Positions 1-8,651 of a DNA stretch of 39,766 nt are shown here, in pieces (the first letter of the stretch is position 1; the number at the start of each line of letters is the position of its first letter). This stretch comes from Cnuella takakiae (lineage in GTDB: Bacteria > Bacteroidota > Bacteroidia > Chitinophagales > Chitinophagaceae): positions 2,809,964-2,849,729 of the forward strand of contig NZ_MTFE01000010.1 in NCBI RefSeq assembly GCF_001953305.1. The letters run 5' to 3'. The position numbers were made by a program, and so were the translations under genes. Below the pieces are notes generated by a model. The model was not told where the DNA came from, made no database searches, and was given only the letters and a program-made list of their open reading frames with translations.

Positions 1-3
1 ATG

Positions 4-11
4 CAAATATA
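4..11 (-). promoter_or_regulatory. Bacteroidota -7 promoter element for a gene left of the window
   Basis: On the minus strand this reads TATATTTG, a full match to the Bacteroidota -7 consensus TAnnTTTG. It points out of the window, so it would drive a gene divergent from era. No clear -33 TTTG was seen at the right spacing, so this is a motif call only. Confidence 0.4.
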
Positions 12-50
12 GGCGCACACTTCTTTCCGGCCAAACAATTTTTATAATCT

Positions 51-58
51 TACTTTTG
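51..58 (+). promoter_or_regulatory. -7 promoter element of era
   Basis: The sequence TACTTTTG matches TAnnTTTG and ends 15 bp before the GTG taken as the era start. The region upstream is AT-rich, but no convincing -33 TTTG is visible. Confidence 0.5.
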
Positions 59-73
59 CGCTTTGAAATTATT

Positions 74-940
74 GTGAAGACAGGTTTTGTAAACATATTC
101 GGCCGGCCCAACGCGGGCAAAAGCACCTTGCTCAACGCACTGATGGGCGAGAAGCTGGCCATTGTATCGCCAAAGGTGCAAACAACGCGGCACCGCATTA
201 AGGGTATCCTTACGGAAAAAGATTACCAGATCATTTTCTCCGACACGCCCGGAATCATCGAGCCCAAATACAAACTGCACGAAAGAATGATGCAGGCTGT
301 AAAAGGATCGCTTGAAGACGCCGACCTTGCCCTGCTGCTGGTAGACGTGAACGACAACTGGGAAGAGTGCGATGCTATCTTTTCCAAGCTGCGGCTGAAA
401 GTGCCTTCTTTATTATTGATTAATAAAGTGGACACCGTAATGCCCGACAAGGTGCAGGAAGCAAAAGCCTTTTTCCTGGATAAAAAATATGCGGGTGCCA
501 TCTTTACGCTTTCTGCCATCAATGGCGGTCAGGTAAAACAGGTGATCCGTGAAGTTGCCAACCGCCTGCCCGAAGGCGAGCCTTTCTTTGCCGAAGATGA
601 GATCACCGATTTGTCGGAACGCTTCTTTGTGGGTGAAATCATCCGTGAAAAAATTTACGAGTTGTTTGAGGAGGAGATTCCTTACCAGACAACGGTAATT
701 GTACACGAGTTCAAACACAAAAGCAGTTTGATCAAGATCGGCGCCAACATCATTGTGCAGCGCGAAACGCAAAAGTCCATCATCATTGGTGAAGGCGGCA
801 AAATGATCCGGCAAATTGGTACCAATGCCCGAAAAGACATCGAGAAATTTTTGCAGAGCAAGGTCTTTCTGGAGCTCTTTGTAAAAGTGCGGCCCAAGTG
901 GCGCGAGAATGATTTGTTTTTGAAGGAGTATGGGTATTAA
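74..940 (+). CDS. era: GTPase Era, 30S ribosomal subunit assembly factor
   Basis: Era binds the 3' end of 16S rRNA and helps mature the small ribosomal subunit. The protein has a P-loop GRPNAGKST close to the N-terminus, a DTPG switch II motif, NKVD as the G4 motif, and a C-terminal KH domain with the GEGGKMIRQIG loop. About 288 residues is normal for the family. The reading frame is open back to a TTG at 56, but that codon lies inside the promoter element. GTG at 74 gives a start only a few residues before the G domain, as in other Era proteins. It is followed, after a repeat-filled gap, by the related GTPase gene der on the same strand. Confidence 0.95.
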   Translation: MKTGFVNIFGRPNAGKSTLLNALMGEKLAIVSPKVQTTRHRIKGILTEKDYQIIFSDTPGIIEPKYKLHERMMQAVKGSLEDADLALLLVDVNDNWEECDAIFSKLRLKVPSLLLINKVDTVMPDKVQEAKAFFLDKKYAGAIFTLSAINGGQVKQVIREVANRLPEGEPFFAEDEITDLSERFFVGEIIREKIYELFEEEIPYQTTVIVHEFKHKSSLIKIGANIIVQRETQKSIIIGEGGKMIRQIGTNARKDIEKFLQSKVFLELFVKVRPKWRENDLFLKEYGY

Positions 941-951
941 ACCCGCAGCCA

Positions 952-1138
952 CACCCCCTGTCCCCCTGAAGGGGGAACTTAGGTCAGAAATGCCTAAGCA
1001 AGGATAGGTGCACCAGGACATAGGGTTAAAGAAATTATTAGCGTTTTGTTTTTTTAAATATCCAACACCGGGGTTTGAACCATTCCATGTTCAATCGGGT
1101 GTCTGGACCTAAGTTCCCCCTTCAGGGGGGCAGGGGGT
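952..1138. repeat. Composite palindromic element, copy 1 (inverted ends)
   Basis: Two near-identical ends of about 33 bp lie in opposite orientation at 952-985 and 1106-1138. Each contains a run of C, a short spacer, a run of G and then AACTTAGG (or its complement). Further copies of the same pair occur at 9038-9300 and 24146-24307. This copy lies between two genes on the same strand (era and der) and lacks the GCGCCCCTCT hairpin found inside the other two. The inner 120 bp holds no gene. Confidence 0.8.
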
Positions 1139-1145
1139 TATCATT

Positions 1146-2453
1146 ATGAGTTATACAGTAGCAATTGTGGGCCGCCCCAACGTGGGCAAGAGTACGTTCT
1201 TCAACCGTTTGCTGGAGCAGCGTAAGGCCATTGTGGAAGATACGCCGGGTGTTACCCGCGACCGTCAGTATGGTATTGCCGAATGGGCCGGCAAGCAGTT
1301 CAACGTGATTGATACGGGTGGTTTTGTGCCCGATAGCAAGGATGTTTTTGAAAGGGAAATCCGCAAGCAGGTGCAGATAGCGATTGATGAGGCAAGCGCC
1401 ATCATCTTCGTGGTAGACGTTACTACCGGTATTACCAGCCTGGACGACGCTATGGCTGAAATGTTGCGCCGTGCTACCAAGCCGGTGTTCCTTATGGTCA
1501 ATAAAGTGGACAACAGCGCCCGGTCACTGGAAGCCGCCGAGTTCTACGGACTGGGCTTCGATGAGGTGTTCTATGTTTCTTCAATGAGTGGTAGCGGCAC
1601 CGGTGAAATATTGGATGCCATCACCAACCTGATTCCTGAAGACAACGAGGAAGACCAAAACAGTGATATCCCCAAGATCTGTATCATTGGTCAGCCCAAC
1701 GTAGGTAAATCGTCGCTGCTGAATGCGCTGGTAGGTGTGGAGCGTACTATTGTTAGTGATATTGCAGGCACTACCCGCGATACCATTCATACCCGCTACA
1801 ACCTGTTTCAAAAAGATTTTATCCTGATCGATACCGCCGGTTTGCGCCGCAAGGCCAAGGTGGAAGAAGACCTGGAATTTTACTCTGTAATCCGTGCCAT
1901 CAAGGCGTTGGATGAATCGGATGTTTGTATGCTGGTAATCGATGCAGAAAAAGGCATCACCGCACAGGACCTCAGCATCTATAGCCTTGCTGCCCGTAAG
2001 GGTAAGGGTATTGTGGTGTTGGTAAATAAGTGGGACCTCGTGGAGAAAGAAACCAATACGGCCCGCGACTACGAAAAAGAACTGAAGCGTAAGTTGGCGC
2101 CCTTTAATGATGTGCCCATTCTCTTTATCTCGGTGAAAGAAAAGATCCGCATCATGAAGGCCATTGAAATGGCTCTAGAAGTATATGAAAACCGCCAGCG
2201 CAAGGTGCCCACATCGCAGCTCAACGAAGTAATTCTGAAAGCTATTGAAAGTTACCACCCACCGGTGGTGCGTGGCCATGCCGTACGTATCAAGTATATT
2301 ACCCAACTGCCCACTGCGGTGCCGTCGTTTGCATTCTTTGCCAACTTCCCCGATGATATCAAAACTCCGTACCGCAACTACCTGGAAAACCAGCTGCGGG
2401 AAAAGTTCAACTTTTCGGGTGTGCCTGTCCGTATCTACTTCCGTAAAAAGTAG
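1146..2453 (+). CDS. der: GTPase Der (EngA), 50S ribosomal subunit assembly
   Basis: Der is the double-GTPase factor of large ribosomal subunit biogenesis. The 435-residue protein shows two complete G domains. The first has GRPNVGKSTF near residue 8, DTGG and NKVD. The second has GQPNVGKSSL near residue 182, DTAG and NKWD. A KH-like C-terminal domain follows, with the family-typical sequence around PPVVRGHAVRIKY. Length and architecture are normal. No promoter is evident in the repeat-filled gap upstream, so it may be read through from era. Confidence 0.96.
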   Translation: MSYTVAIVGRPNVGKSTFFNRLLEQRKAIVEDTPGVTRDRQYGIAEWAGKQFNVIDTGGFVPDSKDVFEREIRKQVQIAIDEASAIIFVVDVTTGITSLDDAMAEMLRRATKPVFLMVNKVDNSARSLEAAEFYGLGFDEVFYVSSMSGSGTGEILDAITNLIPEDNEEDQNSDIPKICIIGQPNVGKSSLLNALVGVERTIVSDIAGTTRDTIHTRYNLFQKDFILIDTAGLRRKAKVEEDLEFYSVIRAIKALDESDVCMLVIDAEKGITAQDLSIYSLAARKGKGIVVLVNKWDLVEKETNTARDYEKELKRKLAPFNDVPILFISVKEKIRIMKAIEMALEVYENRQRKVPTSQLNEVILKAIESYHPPVVRGHAVRIKYITQLPTAVPSFAFFANFPDDIKTPYRNYLENQLREKFNFSGVPVRIYFRKK

Positions 2454-2487
2454 TATGTAGTACGATGAAAATTTTTGTAGTACGCTC

Positions 2488-2517
2488 TTGTTTTTACAAG
2501 CTTAGCAGTTACCTTTG
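2488..2517 (+). promoter_or_regulatory. Promoter of the small lipoprotein gene
   Basis: TTG at 2488-2490 and TACCTTTG at 2510-2517 are separated by 19 bp. This fits the Bacteroidota -33/-7 promoter. It predicts a leader of about 27 nt before the ATG at 2552. Confidence 0.6.
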
Positions 2518-2551
2518 CCGCCATTAATCACTATTCATTCAAACTAGTACA

Positions 2552-2761
2552 ATGAAAAAGTTCCTGGCTATCGCCGCTATCGCTGGTACCCTCGTTGCTT
2601 GTGGCAACAACGCTGAAAACACAACTGCTGCTGATTCTACTGCTACTACTGTAGATACTGCTGCTGTAACTGTTGACACTACTACTGCTGTAGATACTGC
2701 TGCTGCTACTGTAGATACCGCTGCTGCTGTATCTGTTGATTCTGCTGCTGCTGCACATTAA
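2552..2761 (+). CDS. Small Ala/Thr/Val/Asp-rich lipoprotein
   Basis: This 69-residue protein starts with a lipoprotein signal peptide ending in the lipobox LVACG, which predicts lipid attachment at Cys17. The mature part is almost entirely repeats of the type (V)DTAA or VDTT, with no predicted globular fold. It is clearly paralogous to the protein at 26616-26843: the signal peptide and first mature residues match closely (MKKF-AIAAIAG-LVACGNNAEN). It has its own promoter and a strong terminator, so it is a single-gene unit. The acidic, Ala/Thr-rich tail could be a flexible surface or periplasmic linker. No function is known to me. Confidence 0.8.
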   Translation: MKKFLAIAAIAGTLVACGNNAENTTAADSTATTVDTAAVTVDTTTAVDTAAATVDTAAAVSVDSAAAAH

Positions 2762-2791
2762 TCTTCAAGATATTTACTTCTTGCAAGAAGG

Positions 2792-2825
2792 TCCCCCTGC
2801 TTAACCGCAGGGGGATTTTTTGTTT
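2792..2825 (+). terminator. Intrinsic terminator of the small lipoprotein gene
   Basis: A perfect 9-bp stem (2792-2800 with 2807-2815) closes a 6-nt loop and is followed by ATTTTTTGTTT. It lies 31 bp after the stop codon. Confidence 0.85.
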
Positions 2826-2892
2826 CAGGAATGGGCATTAAAAAACGGGCAGTTGCCCGTTGCTATAGTGATAAATTGATAAATCTAAGGGT

Positions 2893-2936
2893 ATTAAAGG
2901 CCATGGCATTTTACCAGAAATACCATAGCCTTTAAT
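2893..2936 (-). terminator. Hairpin after the DUF4954 gene, possible terminator
   Basis: Arms 2893-2906 and 2923-2936 pair with one mismatch in 14 bp. The hairpin sits 8 bp beyond the minus-strand stop at 2944. The T-run after it on the minus strand is poor, so this may be an mRNA-stabilising end rather than a true terminator. Confidence 0.45.
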
Positions 2937-2943
2937 ATTTGTA

Positions 2944-5136
2944 CTATAAAAAGCGGCTAACCATGTCAGTTACCCTTGCGGTAAATGCTTCCAGCTCTTC
3001 GCGCTGTTGTTGAATAAATGCATTATCCTCCAGGCTTCCTACCACTTCTTCCATTTGCTGTTCATTGTCGTATACCATCTGTTTAAAAGCATTCTGGTAA
3101 TCCTTTGCCCGGGACTGGTAAATTTTTTCCGTCATCCAGGTGCGGGTAGCAATAGCTTCATTTACCACCTGTGCAAATAGGGTGGTGAAGTTATCCAGGG
3201 AAATTTTGCTTGTTTGCTTGAGCGCTTGCCATGCATGTGCCAGCTTCAGCCATGCATACTGCTCGCCCTGTTGGCTGTAGAACCCATGAAGTTCTTCCCA
3301 GGAGGATGTTTTACCGCTCCTGATGTCTGCCAGCATTTGCTGCATATGTGCAGTGGGCACCAGCTGTCCACCAATATTTTGCCATGCAGCTATGCCTTGT
3401 TCCTGCTCCAGTTCGGTAAGTACTGTTTCAAGTGTCTTTCCTTGCTTTTGCTGCATGTAGCTGCACAACTGGTTTACAAAATGGTACCCGATCAGCTCGC
3501 GAAACATACGACTTGCAGTATGTGCCTTCAGCAGTTCTACAGGGCGTTTTGAATTTTCAAAAGGCGCAGTACTCAGTAAAATTTTATTGAACTCTGGCTG
3601 CTCCAACAGTGCAGCGCCAATTGCAAGCACATCATCATCAGTCATTCCTTCCCTGATGGCCCCTTTTGCCTGTGCTGCCAGTCTTTGCATGGTGTTCAGG
3701 GCTTCCAGCATTTCATTGATGGTGTCGGGTGCAAGGAAGTCGTATTCAATATGCTGCACCTTATCTTTCCGCCGGTCGCGGTCTACATATTTGGCCGAGT
3801 TGCGAGCCAGCGCATACATATTATATTGAAACCAATAACCCGGCATGATCACCAGTCGGTTGTTGGCAGTATCATTGCTCACCAGCGAAAAAGGCAGCGT
3901 TATATTTAGTTCGGCGGGATAGTCGCCCTTAGCCAGAATGGTAAAGGAAGCAAACTTCGAATTGTGTTTCAGGCTTACACAAAGGCCTGGCCAAAAGCCG
4001 CGGCCTGCAATCAGTTCGCCATCTGCTGCGCGGCTGTTGTGGTTGGAGCCAATGGTAGCACCTGCAGCCATATTGCTTTGTCCCATCACCAGTGCGGCAC
4101 AAAGGAATGAGTTGTTGTGGTGTTGTTCGTGGGCAGGATAGATCAGCGAGTTCAACACTTCGCAACAGGAGATCGTTGCATTATTACCCAGGTAGGAATT
4201 GATCAGGCGGGCACCATACTTCAACTGGCTATGTGAGGCCATCACAAAACGTACGGCCTTTACGCCGTAAAACACCCGGCAACCAACACTGATGATGCCA
4301 TTAACGATTTCACAGCCTTCACCAATCTGGGTCTTGGCATGTGGCACCGAATCAATGGTAAGGTTCTTCAGCTTATTGGCGCCTTTGATATAAGCATCGC
4401 TGCCAATCCACACATCCTTGATGATGCTGGTATTCTTAATCACTGTACGGTCGCCGATCTTGCCATAATAGCCCTGCTTTTTATCAAAACGCTTTTCGGT
4501 AAACTCCTGGAATCTTTGCAGCAGTTCTTTATCCTCGCGGAACTGCGACCACAGGTAAGCGTCGCCCGGGAGCATACCGGTGAAAGGCATGATTTTGCGG
4601 CCTGCATTTTCGTTGCGTACCTCGAGCCATACCCGGATACCTTCCTGTTCGCCCTCTTTCACAATGCCATTACCAAACTTAGCATAGGAGGTCGCATGCA
4701 GTTCATCCACGTTTACTATCATCACCTCGTTACCAATGATGTAATGGGAGAGGTATTTTACATTATTGACCACCACATTGTCGCCAAAGTCGGAGGAAAT
4801 AATGGTGCTGTTGTACAAGCCCACCGGCAGGGCAACATTATTATACTCCAGGTAAACCGGCTCTAGTTTGCCAATACGTACCAGCCCGAAAAAGGTACAG
4901 TTTTTAACCAGTTCGGGATTGAAGTCATCGGACACACAGATCTTGTTCCAATCATCTGAAGTGTTGTTGTTGCGCACCAGCTTTTCTATTTCCGAAGCCG
5001 TAAGGTTGCGGTACTGTATGCCACTGCGGTTTTGCAGGTTGCGCAAGTGATATTCATCTTTCCCTTCTGGCAGCTGTGCTTCAGGAATAAAGCCATAGCC
5101 AAGGGATTTCAGTGGTCTTTTAATGATGGCATTCAT
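2944..5136 (-). CDS. DUF4954 family protein with left-handed beta-helix-like region
   Basis: The 730-residue protein resembles the uncharacterised DUF4954 family of Bacteroidota. No signal peptide is seen, so it should be cytoplasmic. Residues of roughly 100-400 show short, irregular repeats of the type found in hexapeptide-type acyl/nucleotidyl transferases (for example IGEGCEIVNG, IGSDAYIKGAN, YGARLINSYLGNNATI). The C-terminal third is helical and charged. It lies 120 bp downstream of glmS on the same strand. The hexapeptide-like fold and the glmS neighbour make a role in sugar-nucleotide or amino-sugar metabolism conceivable, but that is inference. The start at 5136 gives the conserved-looking N-terminus MNAIIKRPLKSLGYGF. 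Confidence 0.75.
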   Translation of the reverse strand: MNAIIKRPLKSLGYGFIPEAQLPEGKDEYHLRNLQNRSGIQYRNLTASEIEKLVRNNNTSDDWNKICVSDDFNPELVKNCTFFGLVRIGKLEPVYLEYNNVALPVGLYNSTIISSDFGDNVVVNNVKYLSHYIIGNEVMIVNVDELHATSYAKFGNGIVKEGEQEGIRVWLEVRNENAGRKIMPFTGMLPGDAYLWSQFREDKELLQRFQEFTEKRFDKKQGYYGKIGDRTVIKNTSIIKDVWIGSDAYIKGANKLKNLTIDSVPHAKTQIGEGCEIVNGIISVGCRVFYGVKAVRFVMASHSQLKYGARLINSYLGNNATISCCEVLNSLIYPAHEQHHNNSFLCAALVMGQSNMAAGATIGSNHNSRAADGELIAGRGFWPGLCVSLKHNSKFASFTILAKGDYPAELNITLPFSLVSNDTANNRLVIMPGYWFQYNMYALARNSAKYVDRDRRKDKVQHIEYDFLAPDTINEMLEALNTMQRLAAQAKGAIREGMTDDDVLAIGAALLEQPEFNKILLSTAPFENSKRPVELLKAHTASRMFRELIGYHFVNQLCSYMQQKQGKTLETVLTELEQEQGIAAWQNIGGQLVPTAHMQQMLADIRSGKTSSWEELHGFYSQQGEQYAWLKLAHAWQALKQTSKISLDNFTTLFAQVVNEAIATRTWMTEKIYQSRAKDYQNAFKQMVYDNEQQMEEVVGSLEDNAFIQQQREELEAFTARVTDMVSRFL

Positions 5137-5256
5137 GGTAGTGGGTTGTTAGCCTGGTTGAGTAAGATATTGGTTATAAAAAGAAGTGACAAAGATCAAG
5201 GAGCATTTGCCTTTGCAAATATCAACCTTAACCTTTGCCACCTTTCCAGATCGAAT

Positions 5257-7092
5257 TTATTCTACGGTTACCGACTTGGCCAGGTTGCGGGGTTTATCCA
5301 CATCAAGGCCGCGGGCAACGCCAATGTAATAAGCCAGCAATTGCATCGGGATCACACTCAGCATGGGCGCAATTACTTCGTCTGCTTCGGGTACAATGAT
5401 CACATCATTGCTCAAAGAAATGCTTTGCTCATCGCCTTCATTGATCACAGAGATCACCATGCCTTTTCGGGCTTTGATTTCCTGCATATTGGAAATCACT
5501 TTTTCATGGTAGGAGTCGCGGGTGGCGATAAATACAACAGGCAAAGTTTCGTCAACCAATGCAATAGGACCGTGCTTCATTTCTGCGGCAGGGTAACCTT
5601 CGGCATGGATGTAAGAAATTTCTTTAAGCTTGAGTGCGCCTTCCAGTGCAACGGGGAAGTTGAAGCCGCGACCGAGGTACAGGAAGTCTTCGGCATCTTT
5701 ATATTTCTCCGCAAGGGCTTTGATGCCATCAACAGATTTGAGCAGTTTGCTTACTTTCTCAGGTACCGCTTCCAGTTCTTTCAGCAGGGTCTGGTAGCGC
5801 TGCTCTGTGATGGTGCCTTTCTTTTTGGCAACTGCCAAAGCCATCATGGTGAGTACCGCCAATTGGGCAGTAAATGCTTTTGTAGAAGCCACACCAATCT
5901 CCGGGCCGGCGTGTGTATAAGCACCTGCATGCGAAGCACGGCTGATGCTGGAACCCACTACGTTTACCACACCAAAAATGATGGCACCCTGGTTCTTGGC
6001 GTTTTCAATGGCCACCAGGGTATCGGCAGTTTCACCGCTTTGCGAAATGGCAATGATCACATCACCCTTGTTGATGACAGGGTTGCGGTAGCGGAACTCA
6101 GAAGCATATTCCACTTCCACGTTGATGCGGCAGAGTTCTTCAAAAATATATTCTGCAACAAGGCCGGCGTGCCAGCTGGTACCACAAGCCACCATTACAA
6201 TGCGGTTGGTATTGACCAATTCGTCGGCATATTTTTCTATACCGCTCATGGTGATGGTGCCGGCAGTGGCATCGAGGCGGCCCCGCAAACAGTCGAAAAT
6301 AGTTTGGGGCTGCTCAAAAATTTCCTTCAGCATGAAGTGGTCGTAACCGCCTTTTTCAATAGCGGCCAGTTCCATATCCAGCTTGGTGATAAAAGGCGTT
6401 TGGCGCTCGTTGCCCAGGTTTTTCAAAATGAGTTCATCGGGGCGGATGATCGCAACTTCATAATCGTTTACATACACCACTTCCTTGGTGTACTCGATGA
6501 TGGGCGATGCATCGGAGGCAAGGAAGTGCTCGTTTTTACCCACACCAATTACCAGGGGGCTGCCTTTGCGGGCCGCAATAAGGGTATCGGGGTTTTCCTG
6601 GTCGAGCAGCACAATCACATATGCACCTACTACGCGTTTCAGCGCAATTCGTACTGCTTCTTCGGGTTGACAATCGTTGTTCTTTTGGATATCGTCGATG
6701 AAGTTGAGGAGTACTTCGGTGTCGGTATCGCTGTGAAACACGTAGCCTTTGCTAAGGAGTTCCTGCTTCAGCTGTGCATAGTTTTCAATGATACCATTAT
6801 GGATCATGGCAAATCGGCCGCTGGCAGAACGGTGGGGGTGTGCGTTGCGGTCGCTGGGTTCGCCGTGGGTAGCCCAACGGGTGTGGCCAATGCCGATATT
6901 TGAATGCAGGTCTTTACCCTGGAGTTCTTCTTCCAGGTTGGCAACCTTTCCTTTCTTCTTATAAACTTTCAATCCATCGTTTAACAGTGCAATACCTGCA
7001 CTGTCGTAACCACGGTATTCTAATCTTTTCAGTCCTTTTAAAATAATAGGGTAGGCTTCCCGCTGGCCAATATAGGCTACGATTCCACACAT
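5257..7092 (-). CDS. glmS: Glutamine-fructose-6-phosphate aminotransferase (isomerizing)
   Basis: GlmS makes glucosamine-6-phosphate from fructose-6-phosphate and glutamine, the first step towards UDP-GlcNAc for peptidoglycan and lipopolysaccharide. The protein begins MCGIVAYIG, with Cys2 as the glutaminase nucleophile once Met is removed. The class II amidotransferase domain is followed by two SIS sugar-isomerase domains (TSWHAG, SQSGETADT) and ends DKPRNLAKSVTVE, the typical GlmS C-terminus. At 611 residues the length is standard. No glmS ribozyme-like leader could be recognised in the roughly 70 bp upstream. Confidence 0.97.
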   Translation of the reverse strand: MCGIVAYIGQREAYPIILKGLKRLEYRGYDSAGIALLNDGLKVYKKKGKVANLEEELQGKDLHSNIGIGHTRWATHGEPSDRNAHPHRSASGRFAMIHNGIIENYAQLKQELLSKGYVFHSDTDTEVLLNFIDDIQKNNDCQPEEAVRIALKRVVGAYVIVLLDQENPDTLIAARKGSPLVIGVGKNEHFLASDASPIIEYTKEVVYVNDYEVAIIRPDELILKNLGNERQTPFITKLDMELAAIEKGGYDHFMLKEIFEQPQTIFDCLRGRLDATAGTITMSGIEKYADELVNTNRIVMVACGTSWHAGLVAEYIFEELCRINVEVEYASEFRYRNPVINKGDVIIAISQSGETADTLVAIENAKNQGAIIFGVVNVVGSSISRASHAGAYTHAGPEIGVASTKAFTAQLAVLTMMALAVAKKKGTITEQRYQTLLKELEAVPEKVSKLLKSVDGIKALAEKYKDAEDFLYLGRGFNFPVALEGALKLKEISYIHAEGYPAAEMKHGPIALVDETLPVVFIATRDSYHEKVISNMQEIKARKGMVISVINEGDEQSISLSNDVIIVPEADEVIAPMLSVIPMQLLAYYIGVARGLDVDKPRNLAKSVTVE

Positions 7093-7166
7093 AAGTGTTC
7101 GTTAGGTTGATTTAATGAACCGCGAAATTCAGGAATGATGCGCAGATAAAAAAACGTACTATGATG

Positions 7167-8558
7167 TTATAAGAGTTTTCCGCTAAGCGTTAGGAAGGCG
7201 ACCGAGAAATAAATGATCAGCCCGGTAACGTCTACAAGGGTGGCAACAAAGGGAGCGGAACTCACGGCAGGATCGGCGCCGAGGCGTTTGAGGATCATGG
7301 GCAGCATACTGCCGCAAAGAGTGCCCCACAGCACTACGCCTACCAGGGCAACACCAACTGTGATGCCGATGGCTGCCCAGTGATCGCCATATACCTGGGG
7401 TGATATGGTGTGCCAGATGAAAATGCGGAAGAAACCAATCAGGCCAAGCACTGTACCCAGCAGGATGCCGGAGATGATCTCGCGGCGCATCACGCGCCAC
7501 CAGTCGCTCAAGCTGATTTCGCCCATGGCCATGGCCTGGATGATCAGCGTTGAGGCTTGCGAGCCACTGTTGCCACCGCTGGAGATAATGAGGGGAACAA
7601 AAAGGGCCAGCACCACGGCTTTGGCGATCTCGTCTTCGAAATATGCCATTGCAGTGGCGGTAAGCATTTCCCCTAAGAACAGCACGATGAGCCAGATCAC
7701 CCTTTTTTGCAGCAGGCGGAATAGCGGCATTTCCAGGTAGGGCTGGTTGAGGGCCTCGGTACCACCAATTTTTTGAATGTCTTCGCTGAACTCCTCGTTG
7801 GCTACCCACAACACGTCATCGATGGTAACAATGCCCAACAACTTATTACTGTTGCTCACCACCGGCAGGGCCATGCGGTTGTTCATTTTAAAGGCTTCGT
7901 TGGCCACTTCCTGGTCCTCGTAAGCATTCAGGGCAATCACCCGTTCATCCATCAGGTCGCTTACCTTGGTGTGCGGGTCGTTGAGGATAAACTCGCGGAT
8001 ACGGATATCATCGAGCAGCTCGCCTTTTTCGTTAATTACATAAATGACGTCAATGGTTTCGCTGTTCTTGCCCACGCGGCGGATCACGTTAAGTACTTCG
8101 GCTACGGTATTGTGTTCGTATACATACACATAATCGGGGGTCATGAGACGGCCCAGGCTGTTCTCAGGATATCCCAAAAGCGAGAGCGTAACTTTGCGTT
8201 CTTCGGGTTCCAGCAGTTTGATCAGTTCGCGCACCACGCTGCTGGGCAGTTCTTCCAGGAAAGAGGTGCGGTCATCGGCAGGCAACTCATTGAGCAGTTC
8301 GGCGGTTTTGGCGGCAGGCAGGGTTTGGATGATCCTTTTTTGGGTGCCAAAATCAAGGATGCGAAACACACCCGATGCCCGGTGTATGGACATATTGGCA
8401 ATGATGCTGCTTTCGTACTCGGGATACTCGTACACCAACTCGGCAACGTCCGATATGTTCTGGTCGTCCAGGAACTGGCGGATTTCCAACATATCATTGT
8501 TTTCCAGTAACTCCTCAAACTGCTGTTTCAGATCCTCGAGTTGTTGTTCCAAAGCCAT
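7167..8558 (-). CDS. mgtE: Magnesium transporter MgtE
   Basis: MgtE is a Mg2+ channel gated by its own cytosolic magnesium-sensing domains. Residues 1-130 form the helical N domain, about 135-255 a pair of CBS domains (LGRLMTPDYVYV, SDLMDERVIAL), and about 285-460 five membrane helices. The pore-forming signature SGGNSGSQASTL and the final helix region GADPAVSSAPFVATLVDV are both present. At 463 residues the length is normal. It is the first gene of the minus-strand run mgtE - glmS - DUF4954 but has an 74-bp gap to glmS, so co-transcription is uncertain. The -7 element is only 4 bp from the ATG, suggesting a leaderless mRNA. Confidence 0.95.
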   Translation of the reverse strand: MALEQQLEDLKQQFEELLENNDMLEIRQFLDDQNISDVAELVYEYPEYESSIIANMSIHRASGVFRILDFGTQKRIIQTLPAAKTAELLNELPADDRTSFLEELPSSVVRELIKLLEPEERKVTLSLLGYPENSLGRLMTPDYVYVYEHNTVAEVLNVIRRVGKNSETIDVIYVINEKGELLDDIRIREFILNDPHTKVSDLMDERVIALNAYEDQEVANEAFKMNNRMALPVVSNSNKLLGIVTIDDVLWVANEEFSEDIQKIGGTEALNQPYLEMPLFRLLQKRVIWLIVLFLGEMLTATAMAYFEDEIAKAVVLALFVPLIISSGGNSGSQASTLIIQAMAMGEISLSDWWRVMRREIISGILLGTVLGLIGFFRIFIWHTISPQVYGDHWAAIGITVGVALVGVVLWGTLCGSMLPMILKRLGADPAVSSAPFVATLVDVTGLIIYFSVAFLTLSGKLL

Positions 8559-8562
8559 GGCG

Positions 8563-8570
8563 CGAAATTA
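8563..8570 (-). promoter_or_regulatory. -7 promoter element of mgtE, next to the start codon
   Basis: On the minus strand TAATTTCG lies 4 bp before the ATG at 8558, with a TTTG about 22 bp further upstream. The third T of the TTTG core is replaced by C, a common variant. The spacing implies that transcription starts at or near the initiation codon. Confidence 0.5.
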
Positions 8571-8651
8571 CCGATAGAACGGGTTTATATTGCAAAGCTG
8601 ACGGGTAAATGCTGTCAGAATGGAAACAAAAGGAAATACCTGATCCCGAAC

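Noticed and set aside
2531-2758. Ser-rich frame opposite the small lipoprotein gene
   Set aside because: It is the complement of Ala/Thr/Val/Asp codons. The plus-strand gene has a lipobox, promoter and terminator.
5204-5223. ATTTGC-CTTT-GCAAAT operator upstream of DUF4954
   Set aside because: A 6-bp dyad in AT-rich DNA is expected by chance, and no regulator gene is nearby.
5032-6903. A 623-codon open frame on the plus strand opposite glmS
   Set aside because: glmS is a clear family member in this position. The frame is a codon-bias shadow with no recognisable domain.
7093-7166. glmS ribozyme
   Set aside because: The gap is too short and lacks the ribozyme core; that ribozyme is mainly known from Firmicutes.
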